From positions 2,542,001 through 2,606,000 of the forward strand of contig NZ_CP053085.1 in assembly GCF_013004105.1 (NCBI RefSeq): a stretch of 64,000 bases of DNA. The letters are read 5' to 3'. The DNA is from Gemmatimonas groenlandica (GTDB lineage: Bacteria; Gemmatimonadota; Gemmatimonadetes; Gemmatimonadales; Gemmatimonadaceae). The position numbers were made by a program, and so were the translations under genes. The notes below the pieces were generated by a model. It did no database searches and was not told where the DNA came from. It was given only the letters and a program-made list of their open reading frames with translations. Shown in pieces: positions 8,913 through 17,436 of this stretch; position 1 is the first letter of the stretch, and every line of letters begins with the position of its first letter.

Positions 8913-9286
8913 GGCAGACTCTCGATCACGTTGAGCTGAAGCAACTTGTCACGCAGCATGTCGCCGTTGAACGGCTTCATGACCCATTCGTTGGCGCCAC
9001 AAGCAAGAGCCTCCTGCATTTGGGCAGGATCGGTCTCGCTCGTTACCATCACAACCCGTACGTCGGCGTTGGCTGTGTTCGCCCTCATAGCGCGCACAAA
9101 GTCGATGCCATTCATGACCGGCATGTTCCAGTCGACGAGGACCACGGTGGGTTGCTCCGACGCGCCCAGCATGCCGAGGGCCTCGAGTCCGTTGGCGGCG
9201 TATCGCGGCTCGAGGCCGAAGGACGTGACCATCCGACCAATCAACGTGCGGATGGCGCGCGAGTCATCGATGATGAGAGCGTACAT
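8906..9286 (-). CDS. cheY: Chemotaxis response regulator CheY
   Basis: A 126-residue receiver with the acidic pair in IIDDSRAIR, phospho-acceptor Asp52 in VLVDWNMPVMNG, Thr in VVMVTSETD and Lys in WVMKPFNGD. The operon position between receptor and cheB supports a CheY role. The target may be the flagellar switch, or another output since no flagellar genes are in the window. It starts 7 nt after the receptor gene stop. Confidence 0.9.
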   Translation of the reverse strand: MYALIIDDSRAIRTLIGRMVTSFGLEPRYAANGLEALGMLGASEQPTVVLVDWNMPVMNGIDFVRAMRANTANADVRVVMVTSETDPAQMQEALACGANEWVMKPFNGDMLRDKLLQLNVIESLPC

Positions 9287-9293
9287 GGGCGTC

Positions 9294-10907
9294 TCAGTTG
9301 AATTGGGCGAGAACCGACTGCAGATACGCGGCCATCTCGGTCAGCTGCGCAGCACTTTCCATAGTCTTCGTCGCCCCTCGGGACGTCTCGACGGCCGCTT
9401 GGGCCACACCGACGATGTTTCCTGCAATTTCCGACGAGCCCTTCGCCGCTTCGGCCACGTTGCGACTCATTTCCGTGGTCGTGGCGGTCTGCTCCTCGAC
9501 GGCACTCGCAATCGTGGTCTGAATGTCCGCGATGCGATTGATGATCTCACCGATTTCACGGATCGCGCTGACAGCTCCTGCTGTATCCGTCTGGATCGCG
9601 TCGATCTTCTGGGAGATGTCCTCCGTTGCCTTCGCCGTCTCCTTCGCGAGCTCCTTGACCTCATTCGCGACGACGGCGAAGCCCTTCCCCGCTTCTCCAG
9701 CTCGAGCGGCTTCGATGGTGGCATTCAATGCGAGGAGATTGGTCTGCTGCGCGATTGACGTAATCACCTTCACCACCTTCCCGATCTCAGCACTGGATTC
9801 ACCGAGCTTGGCAACAAGGCCGTTGGTGGAATCCGCCACACGTACAGCATGCGACGCCACTTTGCTCGCTTCCGACGCATTGAGCGCAATTTCACGGATC
9901 GACGCACTCATTTCCTCGGTACCCGTCGCAACGGTGACCACGTTGTTGCTGACCTGTTCAGAAGCCGCCGTCACGACGTTGGCTTGCGCACTCGTTTCCT
10001 CGGCGCTCGCGCTCATCGACTGACTTGCCGTGGTCAGTTCGTCCGCGGCGACGGACAGCTGCGCCGCACTTTCGGTGACGGTCTTGAGCAGCAGGCGCTG
10101 CTGAACGGCATTTGATACCTCCCGGGCGTACTTCACGATCTTGTACGGCTTGCCGTTCAGGTCATAAATGGGATTGTACGAGGCGTTGATCCAGACTTCG
10201 TTCCCGCTTTTCCCGATCCGGCGGAATTCGCCAGCTTTGAATTCACCGGTGGCCAGGTCGCCCCAGAATTGTGCGTATGTCGGCAAGGCGGCTTCGGCGG
10301 GATCCATGAACATCCGATGATGCTTGCCACGAATCTCGTCGAGGGAATAGCCGAGCGCGTTCAGGAAGTGATGGTTGGCGTCGATGATGGTGCCGTCGAC
10401 GTGAAACGAGATGACCGCCTGGGCCTTGCTGATGGCGGCGATCTGCCCCTCGAAGTCCGCATTTCTGAGCTTCGCCACGGTGACATCGTTTGCGAACTTC
10501 ACGATCTTGAACGGCCTTCCGTTCAGGTCGAAGACGGGATTGTACGAGGCGTCGATCCAAACCTCACGGCCACCCTTGCCGATCCGCTTGTATTCCGCCT
10601 TCTCGAATTCACCACGACCCAGCTTCTCCCAAAATCGGCGGTAGTCTTCGCTCTGCGCATAGGCCGGCTCGACGAACATCCGGTGATGACGACCCTGGAT
10701 CTCGTCAAGCGAATAGCCAAGCGCGTGGAGAAAGTTGTCATTGGCCGTGATAACCGTACCATCAAGATCGAACTCGATAATCGCCTGCACTCGGTCCAGT
10801 GCGGCCAGGGATGCCTGCAGTGCATGCTGATCGACCTTGGACGCGGCCGAGCGTGGAGTGGTCGTGCCAACGGACCGACGGCTGGTGGGACGGACAGACG
10901 TTGCCAT
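9294..10907 (-). CDS. Soluble chemoreceptor with tandem PAS domains
   Basis: Two PAS domains (about 35-140 and 155-265) are followed by a methyl-accepting signalling domain. The hairpin tip has the conserved core around [20 protein letters not shown]. No transmembrane segment or HAMP domain is visible, so the receptor is cytoplasmic. The two PAS repeats are clearly related: both contain [10 protein letters not shown] or [19 protein letters not shown](D/N)ASYNP and IVK. That indicates a gene-internal duplication. The layout matches BdlA and Aer-like soluble receptors, where PAS binds heme, FAD or another redox or gas ligand. Ligand identity cannot be read from sequence. It sits between cheW and cheY. 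Confidence 0.92.
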   Translation of the reverse strand: MATSVRPTSRRSVGTTTPRSAASKVDQHALQASLAALDRVQAIIEFDLDGTVITANDNFLHALGYSLDEIQGRHHRMFVEPAYAQSEDYRRFWEKLGRGEFEKAEYKRIGKGGREVWIDASYNPVFDLNGRPFKIVKFANDVTVAKLRNADFEGQIAAISKAQAVISFHVDGTIIDANHHFLNALGYSLDEIRGKHHRMFMDPAEAALPTYAQFWGDLATGEFKAGEFRRIGKSGNEVWINASYNPIYDLNGKPYKIVKYAREVSNAVQQRLLLKTVTESAAQLSVAADELTTASQSMSASAEETSAQANVVTAASEQVSNNVVTVATGTEEMSASIREIALNASEASKVASHAVRVADSTNGLVAKLGESSAEIGKVVKVITSIAQQTNLLALNATIEAARAGEAGKGFAVVANEVKELAKETAKATEDISQKIDAIQTDTAGAVSAIREIGEIINRIADIQTTIASAVEEQTATTTEMSRNVAEAAKGSSEIAGNIVGVAQAAVETSRGATKTMESAAQLTEMAAYLQSVLAQFN

Positions 10908-10942
10908 GATGCGATTTCCTCGGAATTGGGGAGAGAGTTGGA

Positions 10943-11383
10943 TTAGATGGTGGCCGTCGTGACGGCGACGGCCCGATCGGTTTGCAGCGCGAGCAGGAGA
11001 CCAGTGTCGAGCTTGTAGACCCCCGCGAGGAGGTCGCGGACGGATGGCTCGATGGATTCGGGTACGCGCTCGAAGTCGCGCGGGTCGACCTCGATGACAT
11101 CTTCGATCGAATCCACCATGAGGCTCACCGCCCCGTCGTCTCCCCGCACCACCACGTGCATCGGCTCGTGCTCGGACAGACGCGATGTCAGCCCAAGCCG
11201 CCGACGAAGGTCGATGGCGGTCACGATCTGGCCGCGCAAATTGATGAGCCCTTCGACAGACGAAGGAGCAAGCGGAACACTGGTGATTTCCAGTGAACGA
11301 ATGACCTCTTGGACGCGCTGCACGTCGATGCCGAGAAAGAGGTCGTCGACTCGGAACGTGCAGAACTGTGTTGTCTCAGGCAT
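10943..11383 (-). CDS. cheW: Chemotaxis coupling protein CheW
   Basis: A single CheW domain ([39 protein letters not shown], then [11 protein letters not shown]). It links the receptor to CheA. I chose the ATG at 11381-11383 because GAGG lies 8 nt before it; it overlaps the cheA stop by 8 nt. In-frame starts further upstream (11398 and 11461) lie deeper inside cheA and lack a ribosome binding site. About 146 residues, normal for CheW. Confidence 0.9.
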   Translation of the reverse strand: MPETTQFCTFRVDDLFLGIDVQRVQEVIRSLEITSVPLAPSSVEGLINLRGQIVTAIDLRRRLGLTSRLSEHEPMHVVVRGDDGAVSLMVDSIEDVIEVDPRDFERVPESIEPSVRDLLAGVYKLDTGLLLALQTDRAVAVTTATI

Positions 11384-13730
11384 GGGCGGCCTCGTCATGG
11401 TGGACGGTGTCAAGGGACGCCGGCAGTCGACCGTCAAGCGTGGCGAGCAACGATTGCACATCGAGCACGTCAGTGACTCGCCCCTGAATCACGGCCGTTC
11501 TGGCAACCATGCCGGTACCTGACGCACCGACGGTGTCCATTTCTACGGCAACCACGTCAAGGATGCGCTGCACGGCGAAGCCGATCGACCGCGTGGAATC
11601 CTCATAGACGATGAGCGGCATGGACTCCGCTCGACCGAGCGATGGGATGATGCCCTCGAGCATCTCGTCGAGCCGGACGACGGGCAGGATGCGCTTACGA
11701 TACTGGACGACCTCCTGCGATCCGGTCCACTCGATCTGACTGGACCGAATCTCCTCGAGTCGCGCGATCGCATCGAGCGGAAAGGCTACGATATGGGTGT
11801 CGTCGACGGCTACCAGCAGGAGCTGCTGTGAGTGCGCTTCCTGCGCCCGCTGATCAACGCGGCTCTCGGCTTGGCGATCGCCCCTGGCCAACAAGCCGCG
11901 TGATTGCGCCAGCCCGTGGACATCCAAGATCAGCGCGACGCGTCCATCGCCCATGATTGTGGCACCGGCGAATGCGGCGATGCCCTTGAGCTGAACACTC
12001 AGCGGCTTCACGACAATTTCTTCCGTGTCGTTGATGGCATCGACGATGACACCGAATGCCGTTCCTTCGGCCTGCACCACAACGATGTTGGTGACATCGT
12101 CCGTGGACTTGCCGCAGTGACGATCAACGCCGAGCGCTTCGGTCAGCGTGATCAACGGGAGAAGTCGACCGCGTAGCCGGAGAACCGGCGCATCGTAGAC
12201 GCGCTCGATGCGCGCGACGGCGTCAGCGCCCTCGAGCCGCACCAGCTCGAGCAGATTGACTTGCGGGATGACGAACCGACTTCCTCCCGTGGTCACGATC
12301 AGCCCGGGAATAATCGCCAGCGTGAGAGGGATCTTGATGCGGAGTGTGGTACCATTCCCCACGACACTCGAGACCTCGAGCGAACCGCCGATGCGCTCGA
12401 TATTGGTGCGCACGACATCCATGCCCACGCCGCGCCCCGACACGTTGGTGACGGTTTTTGCGGTGGAGAGACCAGCGTGGAAGATGAGGTGGAGTGCCTC
12501 GCGATCCGACATCTGCGCCGCTGCATCAGCGCGCACCGCGCCCATCGAGATCGCCTTGGCTTTGATGGCCTCGGGGTCGATGCCTCGCCCGTCATCGCGG
12601 ATTTCGATGTTGACTTTGCCGCCCTCATGGAACGCTCGGATGATGAGTCGGCCCTCAGGGCTTTTCCCATGGCGGACACGCTCGATCGGCGTTTCGACGC
12701 CGTGGTCGACGGCATTCCGCACGATGTGCGTCAGTGGGTCTTTGATTGCCTCGATGATCGTCTTGTCGAGTTCTGTCTCGGCGCCGGCCATCTCGAGCAC
12801 CACTTGCTTTCCGCATGCCTGTGCAAGATCGCGCACGACGCGCGGAAACTTGTTCCACACGTTGCCGATGGGCTGCATCCGGGTCTTCATGACCCCTTCC
12901 TGCAGTTCGGTCGTGATCAGGTTCAGTCGTTGGGTCGTTCCCGTGTGCGCGGCGGCGTCAAAACGACCATCCGATTGCAGCAGTTGGTTACGCGCGAGCA
13001 CCAACTCACCGACCAAGTTCATCAACTTGTCGAGTAGCGCGACATCAACCCGTATGGAGGAGTCCGCGATCGCGCTTGACTTGATGTCGACGTTGTTTTC
13101 CTGGACGTCCAGTGCCTCACGAACAGCGGCGGGTGACGTGTAGCCACGCTGCACGAGAATCTCTCCGAGCAGGGCGTCGGATTGCTCCTGCTCATGGAGG
13201 GCGGCGGATACGTCGCTGGCGGTGACGTCGCCGCGCGCGACCATCAGCTCGCCGATTGGAGGATGTGTCCCCTCGGCCGTTTCTGAGGTCGGCATGGACG
13301 CTGCAGCGGCAGCGGCAGCGCCGTGGGCGTCAGCGTGCTCGCGAGTGAGCGCGGTGAGCCGAGCGATGAGCGCCTGAAACGTGGGCTCGCCGTCGGTGCC
13401 AGTTTGCTCGATGAGGTTCAACATCAAGCGGATGGCGTCGACCAAGGCGAGGAGCGCATCCACCACCTCCGGCGTCACTGCGGTCGTGCCGTCTCGCAGC
13501 TCTACCAGCAGGTTCTCGCCAACATGCGTCACCGACTCCAACACGGAAAACCCGAGAAAGCCGCAGGTGCCTTTCAGCGTGTGCACACATCGAAAGATCC
13601 GTCCGATGCGCTCCGCGTCAGGGCCTTCTCGTTCCAGGTCCATCAGGTCTTGGTCCACCTGATCGAGTCCCTCGAGACTTTCGATCAAGAAGTCCTTGAC
13701 GATTTCGGCGGTGTCGTTGACTCCGTCCAT
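11376..13730 (-). CDS. cheA: Chemotaxis histidine kinase CheA with two CheW-like domains
   Basis: A 784-residue kinase. The HPt domain at 1-110 carries phospho-acceptor His50 in VHTLKGTCGFLG. Residues about 155-212 hold two short repeats (PIGELMVARGDVTASDV and LGEILVQRGYTSPAAV) of the MshEN/GspE-N type. Dimerisation runs about 225-300. The catalytic domain has HIVRNAVDHG at 335, DDGRGID at 379 and GRGVGMDVV at 432. A regulatory CheW-like domain (about 475-610) is followed by a second one (about 640-770). Standard CheA has one. No CheY-binding P2 domain is recognisable; the repeats occupy that place. It is the first gene of the che operon, with a dyad upstream at 13759-13785. Confidence 0.94.
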   Translation of the reverse strand: MDGVNDTAEIVKDFLIESLEGLDQVDQDLMDLEREGPDAERIGRIFRCVHTLKGTCGFLGFSVLESVTHVGENLLVELRDGTTAVTPEVVDALLALVDAIRLMLNLIEQTGTDGEPTFQALIARLTALTREHADAHGAAAAAAASMPTSETAEGTHPPIGELMVARGDVTASDVSAALHEQEQSDALLGEILVQRGYTSPAAVREALDVQENNVDIKSSAIADSSIRVDVALLDKLMNLVGELVLARNQLLQSDGRFDAAAHTGTTQRLNLITTELQEGVMKTRMQPIGNVWNKFPRVVRDLAQACGKQVVLEMAGAETELDKTIIEAIKDPLTHIVRNAVDHGVETPIERVRHGKSPEGRLIIRAFHEGGKVNIEIRDDGRGIDPEAIKAKAISMGAVRADAAAQMSDREALHLIFHAGLSTAKTVTNVSGRGVGMDVVRTNIERIGGSLEVSSVVGNGTTLRIKIPLTLAIIPGLIVTTGGSRFVIPQVNLLELVRLEGADAVARIERVYDAPVLRLRGRLLPLITLTEALGVDRHCGKSTDDVTNIVVVQAEGTAFGVIVDAINDTEEIVVKPLSVQLKGIAAFAGATIMGDGRVALILDVHGLAQSRGLLARGDRQAESRVDQRAQEAHSQQLLLVAVDDTHIVAFPLDAIARLEEIRSSQIEWTGSQEVVQYRKRILPVVRLDEMLEGIIPSLGRAESMPLIVYEDSTRSIGFAVQRILDVVAVEMDTVGASGTGMVARTAVIQGRVTDVLDVQSLLATLDGRLPASLDTVHHDEAAHA

Positions 13731-13758
13731 TAGTCGCTCCGCTGCGTCGCGGGTTAAT

Positions 13759-13785
13759 GTTTACGCTCATTTACTACAAGTAAAC
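13759..13785. promoter_or_regulatory. Inverted repeat upstream of cheA
   Basis: GTTTAC and GTAAAC are separated by 15 nt, starting 28 nt upstream of the cheA start codon. The stretch is AT-rich compared with its surroundings, as expected for a promoter and operator region of the che operon. No convincing paired -35 and -10 elements can be named, and no regulator is assigned. Confidence 0.35.
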
Positions 13786-13855
13786 GCTTGTGTACTTATG
13801 GACGAGAGTCTTTCATTCCGGTAACCAAACTGCTCAATTTCGGATTGGGGAATGC

Positions 13856-13890
13856 AAAAGCCCCCGACGCGCTATTGCACGGCGGGGGCT
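13856..13890 (-). terminator. Rho-independent terminator of the TetR gene
   Basis: AGCCCCCG / CGGGGGCT stem with a 16-nt loop, followed on the minus strand by TTTT. It lies 24 nt beyond the stop of the TetR gene and separates it from the che operon promoter. Confidence 0.75.
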
Positions 13891-13913
13891 CCAAGTAGTT
13901 GCTATTTATTACT

Positions 13914-14621
13914 TTAGACTACTGGAGCCCATCTCGTAATCGCGTCGACAATACACACCAACAAGCTCCGGAATGGCTCATTATCCTCGCCTTCTGGCAC
14001 GAGCTGACCGAAAATCTCCGAGAGTCCCGATATCCCGAGGGCGATCGACAACAGCGCAGCCGCTCTAGCCTCGGGGTGCGAGCGGCCCTGGGCCCGAATA
14101 CTCGAGATGAGCGGTTTCAGCAGTAGTCCAGCGACACGGTCACTAACCATGGTTCGAGCGGCCAAACTCGGCGTCGAGCGCAGAAGGAGGAGTGTGGGAT
14201 CGAACGGGGACCGCTCGGATTCGGCGGAGACCGCCGGATCTGCAGAGGCGATGTTCGCGACGACTTCTCCAAGTGGCCCGTGTAGTCTCGCTGAGACCCG
14301 GGCGCCGGTCCCTTTCGGATCCTCGCCTCGTCGCCGATCTAAATCGGCCGGGTCGGGGTCTGACTCGAGCGACTGTCGAAAGAGCTCGGCCTTCGTACCG
14401 AAGTACCGATTGACGAGCGATGCCGTGACTCCCGCCCGCGCCGCGATTTCTCGAACGCCAACCATGTCATACGGCCGCTCCGCCCAGAGTTGGCGAGCGG
14501 CGCGACGGATCGCCAACCGGGTCAGTTCCGCGTTCCGCCGCGGCGACGCTCGGGAAACGCGTACTGGAGTGGAACTCATCTCGGCCGAAGCCGACGGTGT
14601 TTGAAAGCCCATGCCCAACAC
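13914..14621 (-). CDS. TetR/AcrR family transcriptional regulator
   Basis: The N-terminal helix-turn-helix is clear (LAIRRAARQLWAERPYD, VGVREIAARAGVTASLVNRYFG, then TKAELFR). A C-terminal ligand-binding half follows (about 95-225) with no recognisable ligand signature. I chose the GTG at 14621 because GGGAG lies 6 nt before it; ATG codons at 14612 and 14579 are alternatives. A dyad and -10-like TATGAT just upstream (14664-14687) suggest autoregulation. The gene has its own terminator. Its target operon is unknown; the GNAT-like gene upstream is in the same orientation and would share control. Confidence 0.85.
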   Translation of the reverse strand: MLGMGFQTPSASAEMSSTPVRVSRASPRRNAELTRLAIRRAARQLWAERPYDMVGVREIAARAGVTASLVNRYFGTKAELFRQSLESDPDPADLDRRRGEDPKGTGARVSARLHGPLGEVVANIASADPAVSAESERSPFDPTLLLLRSTPSLAARTMVSDRVAGLLLKPLISSIRAQGRSHPEARAAALLSIALGISGLSEIFGQLVPEGEDNEPFRSLLVCIVDAITRWAPVV

Positions 14622-14663
14622 TAGCGGCTCCCGCTTGAAAGTGACAACTGCCGATCCTACTTA

Positions 14664-14687
14664 GGACTGTAAGTCCAATATCATATT
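14664..14687 (-). promoter_or_regulatory. Probable TetR operator and -10 element
   Basis: GGACT-GTA-AGTCC (14664-14676) is a perfect short dyad. It abuts AATATCATATT (14677-14687), which on the minus strand contains TATGAT, one mismatch from a sigma-70 -10 box. The dyad would cover the transcription start of the TetR gene, the usual arrangement for autorepression. The -35 is not clear. Confidence 0.4.
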
Positions 14688-15220
14688 CTGCCTGTCGCCG
14701 GCCGTTCCTCAGGCCCGTCGGCGTAGACGAAGACAACCTCGTGCTCGTCGGCGAAAGCGATTTCCAACGAAAGGGAGTGGCAGGCTTGTAAGAGCGTGTG
14801 GTCGCTTTGAGACGCCCGCACCTTTGCCACAAGGACGAGGTCACTCGCCTCGAGCAGAATTCGGCTCAGTATCCGCTCGTATAGTTCAAGGGTTCGCCAA
14901 CCGGCACGGAGCTGAATGGCGAGTACTTCGATGTGCGGCACATGCTTGTCAAGCCAGATGCTGCCCACGGGCAACCCGCCCGCTTCTACGATACTGATGA
15001 CCGACTGGTCGAAGAGGCGTACGAACGAGAGATCCGAACTCGAATCCTGCACTACGGCCTTAGAAAAGGTCGGATCGTCATTCCAGAGTTCCCTGAGAAC
15101 CGCCTCATCGCTTCCCTCACAGGGACGGAGAGTGCACGACAGGAGAACGGCAGTCGGTGTGGCTCGAACGGGCCTCATTTCAGCGCGAGGATTTTTACTG
15201 TCAGTCCTTTTCGATCCCAT
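14681..15220 (-). CDS. GNAT-like protein of unknown substrate
   Basis: About 179 residues from the ATG at 15218-15220. After a basic N-terminus come TLRPCEGSDEAVLRELW, then VGSIWLDKHVPHIEVLAIQ and LELYERILSRILLEAS. The order and hydrophobic pattern resemble the Gcn5-related N-acetyltransferase fold. The acetyl-CoA loop (R/QxxGxG/A) is not recognisable, so an active enzyme is not assured. A perfect TTGACA -35 hexamer (15299-15304, minus strand) lies about 80 nt upstream, but no good -10 follows. The region upstream is AT-richer than its surroundings. It could be an accessory or transferred gene; function unknown. Confidence 0.5.
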   Translation of the reverse strand: MGSKRTDSKNPRAEMRPVRATPTAVLLSCTLRPCEGSDEAVLRELWNDDPTFSKAVVQDSSSDLSFVRLFDQSVISIVEAGGLPVGSIWLDKHVPHIEVLAIQLRAGWRTLELYERILSRILLEASDLVLVAKVRASQSDHTLLQACHSLSLEIAFADEHEVVFVYADGPEERPATGRI

Positions 15221-15410
15221 TTCTCGTCGTATTGGAGTCAGTTCGTCCTCGAAATCGGCAACGCCGAGTCTGCCAAGGTTTCTAGACAAGGGATAAAATG
15301 TCAACATGTTTACATTCACTTTGTGATTAACATTCTCTCATTGGTGAACTTGTTTTCGCCTTTGCGCGCGAACTCGACGAGCGGCGGCGGAACCACGGTG
15401 GAACCAACGC

Positions 15411-15446
15411 AAAACCGCCGGCCTCAAGCGATCGAGGCCGGCGGTT
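15411..15446 (-). terminator. Terminator of the tRNA operon
   Basis: A 13-bp perfect stem AACCGCCGGCCTC / GAGGCCGGCGGTT with an 8-nt loop, followed on the minus strand by a T-run (TTTT). It lies 30 nt downstream of tRNA-Gly. Confidence 0.85.
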
Positions 15447-15475
15447 AAGTCGTTTAAAATCAACGATGAAACAAG

Positions 15476-15548
15476 AGCGGGAGACGGGACTCGAACCCGC
15501 GACATCAAGCTTGGAAGGCTAGCGCTCTACCAACTGAGCTACTCCCGC
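15476..15548 (-). tRNA. tRNA-Gly (anticodon TCC)
   Basis: The acceptor stem GCGGGAG/CTCCCGC, D-arm AGCTCAGTTGGTAGAGC, anticodon loop CTTCCAA and T-arm GCGGGTTCGAGTCCCGT are all present. The discriminator is T and CCA is not encoded. The second anticodon-stem pair is a T-T mismatch. It is last in a Thr-Tyr-Gly operon. Confidence 0.95.
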
Positions 15549-15590
15549 GTTCTTCTATGCTACCCGCTGGAATGACCAGCGGTCCTGCAG

Positions 15591-15673
15591 TGGTGGGGGA
15601 AGGATTCGAACCTTCGAAGGCTTGCGCCGACAGATTTACAGTCTGTTCTCGTTGGCCACTTGAGTACCCCACC
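15591..15673 (-). tRNA. tRNA-Tyr (anticodon GTA)
   Basis: Acceptor stem GGTGGGG/CCCCACC, anticodon loop CTGTAAA and a long class II variable arm are present, as expected for bacterial tRNA-Tyr. The discriminator is A; CCA is not encoded. It is the middle gene of the tRNA operon. Confidence 0.95.
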
Positions 15674-15724
15674 GGGGGCTCTCTCCGACGCGCCATTGCG
15701 GGCGCGGCTGCCGAGCTTTGAAAG

Positions 15725-15797
15725 AGCTGACGGTCGGGATTGAACCGACGACCTGCTGATTACAAATCAGCTGCTCTACCAACTGAGCTACGTCAGC
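15725..15797 (-). tRNA. tRNA-Thr (anticodon TGT)
   Basis: Acceptor stem GCTGACG/CGTCAGC, D-arm AGCTCAGTTGGTAGAGC, anticodon loop TTTGTAA and T-arm GTCGGTTCAATCCCGAC. The discriminator is T; CCA is not encoded. It is first in the operon. The order Thr(TGT)-Tyr-Gly(TCC) is the same as in the conserved tRNA cluster before tuf in many bacteria. Confidence 0.95.
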
Positions 15798-15890
15798 AGA
15801 ACGGGCATACCGCCCACTCCGGACAAGACGAGCAGGATAATCCGACGGGGCCCCGAATTCAAGCAGCCCCGCGCGGATACCCGATGGGAT

Positions 15891-17297
15891 TTACCCCTTC
15901 CGCCAGCGGGTCCCCTCGGGGCCGTCCTCGATCAGGATGCCGCGGGCGGTCAGTTCGGCCCGCGCCGCATCGGCCGCCGCGAAATCCCGGCGCTCGCGGG
16001 CCGCACGACGAGCCTCCAGTCGCTCCTCGACCCAGGCGGCCAATTCCGCGTCGACCTCTTGCTCCGGCACGAGGTCCAGCACGCTATCCATGAGCCGGAA
16101 GGCGGCCCGGGCCCGCTCCAGCGCCGGGAGGTCGGTACCCTGTTCGTCGAGCTCCTTGTTGGCTTCGCTGATGAACGTGAACAGCGCGGCCAACGCCTCC
16201 GGGGCGTTGAGGTCGTCGAACAACGCCTCCAGAAACGCCTTCTCGGCCTTCGTGGCGGCGTCGGCGAGCGCCGCGGTGCCCGACGTGGCTTCGGACAGCC
16301 GCCGCGCAAACGCGCCGATGCGATTCACCGCCGCTCGCGACTGCTCGAGGGAGTCGTCGCCCAGGTTCAGCTGCTTGCGATAGTGCGCGTTGAAGACAAA
16401 ATGGCGATACACCGTGCCGCTGATGCCCTGATCGCGCATCTCGACGACGTTGGCGACGTTGCCGACCCGCTTGGCCATCTTGGCACCGTCGGTGAGCAGG
16501 AACTCCCCGTGGCACCAGCAGCGGGCGAACTGCTTACCGGTGGCCGCTTCCGACTGCGCGATTTCGTCTTCGTGATGCGGGAAGATGAGATCGATGCCGC
16601 CGGCATGCAGATCGAAGGTTTCACCGAGGTACTTCATGGCCATGGCGGAGCACTCGAGGTGCCATCCCGGGCGTCCGCGGCCCCATGGCGAATCCCAGGC
16701 GGCGCCGGTGGCTTCGTCTTCCGGCTTGGCCGCTTTCCAAAGCGCGAAGTCCTGCGCGTTTTCTTTGGCGTACTCATCCTGTGCCACGCGCGCGCCGGCG
16801 CGGATCTCACGCTTGTCGAGCTGCGACAGCTTGCCGTAGTCGGGGAAGCGATCGATCGCGAAGTACACGGAGCCATCGTCGGCGATGTACGCCACGTTGT
16901 TGGCCACCAGACGCGCCACCAGCGCGATCATCTCGGGGATGTGCTCGGTAGCCTTCGGATACCGCTCCGCATCTTCGATACGGAGATACCGCCGGTCACG
17001 ATGAAAGAGCTCCGTGAACGGCTCCGTCACCTCGAGAATGTTGGCGCCGGTCGCAGCCGCCTTCCGAATGATCTTGTCGTCGACGTCGGTCAGGTTCATG
17101 ACCTGCTCGACCTGCCAGCCGGCCAAGCGAATGACACGCCGCAGCAGATCCTCGAAGAGAAACGTGCGGAAATTGCCCAGGTGTGCCGGGTTATAGACCG
17201 TCGGCCCACACGTGTACATGCGCACCGTCTGTCCATCGGCGGGTGCGAACGGCTCGACGCGGCGCGCGAGCGTGTTGTACAGGCGGAATTCAGGCAT
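15891..17297 (-). CDS. cysS: Cysteinyl-tRNA synthetase
   Basis: Class I aminoacyl-tRNA synthetase, 468 residues (normal). It has the zinc Cys in MYTCGPTVYN and the HIGH-type motif PAHLGN. Also present are FPHHEDEIAQSE and the KMSKS-type motif in KMAKRVGN. The C-terminal helical anticodon domain ends in the typical GILIEDGPEGTRWR. It charges tRNA-Cys with cysteine in the cytoplasm. The gene ends 94 nt before the tRNA operon on the same strand. It stands divergent to the secreted-protein gene at 17437 with 139 bp between the starts. Confidence 0.96.
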   Translation of the reverse strand: MPEFRLYNTLARRVEPFAPADGQTVRMYTCGPTVYNPAHLGNFRTFLFEDLLRRVIRLAGWQVEQVMNLTDVDDKIIRKAAATGANILEVTEPFTELFHRDRRYLRIEDAERYPKATEHIPEMIALVARLVANNVAYIADDGSVYFAIDRFPDYGKLSQLDKREIRAGARVAQDEYAKENAQDFALWKAAKPEDEATGAAWDSPWGRGRPGWHLECSAMAMKYLGETFDLHAGGIDLIFPHHEDEIAQSEAATGKQFARCWCHGEFLLTDGAKMAKRVGNVANVVEMRDQGISGTVYRHFVFNAHYRKQLNLGDDSLEQSRAAVNRIGAFARRLSEATSGTAALADAATKAEKAFLEALFDDLNAPEALAALFTFISEANKELDEQGTDLPALERARAAFRLMDSVLDLVPEQEVDAELAAWVEERLEARRAARERRDFAAADAARAELTARGILIEDGPEGTRWRKG

Positions 17298-17436
17298 CGG
17301 CGTGAAAGCGGGCGTGGTGCGGATAGGGTTCCCGTTCGGGATTTCCTTCTGGGATCTCCCGACGATTTCTTGCGTTCGTTGAATGTAGAAGGTAAGTCAC
17401 CCATGTTGCTCCCCCACTTCCACCCGGACCGTCTCC

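Noticed and set aside
7825-8934. Long plus-strand open frame (369 codons) opposite cheB
   Set aside because: It is antisense to an unambiguous CheB with all catalytic residues; its translation is Ser/Arg/Ala-rich with no motif, as expected from the GC-rich complement.
12208-13143. Plus-strand open frame of 311 codons opposite cheA
   Set aside because: Antisense shadow of cheA; no domain pattern, and the cheA frame is certain.
15299-15304. Perfect TTGACA as a full promoter for the GNAT-like gene
   Set aside because: No acceptable -10 is found 16-18 nt downstream, so I mention it with the gene but do not call a promoter.
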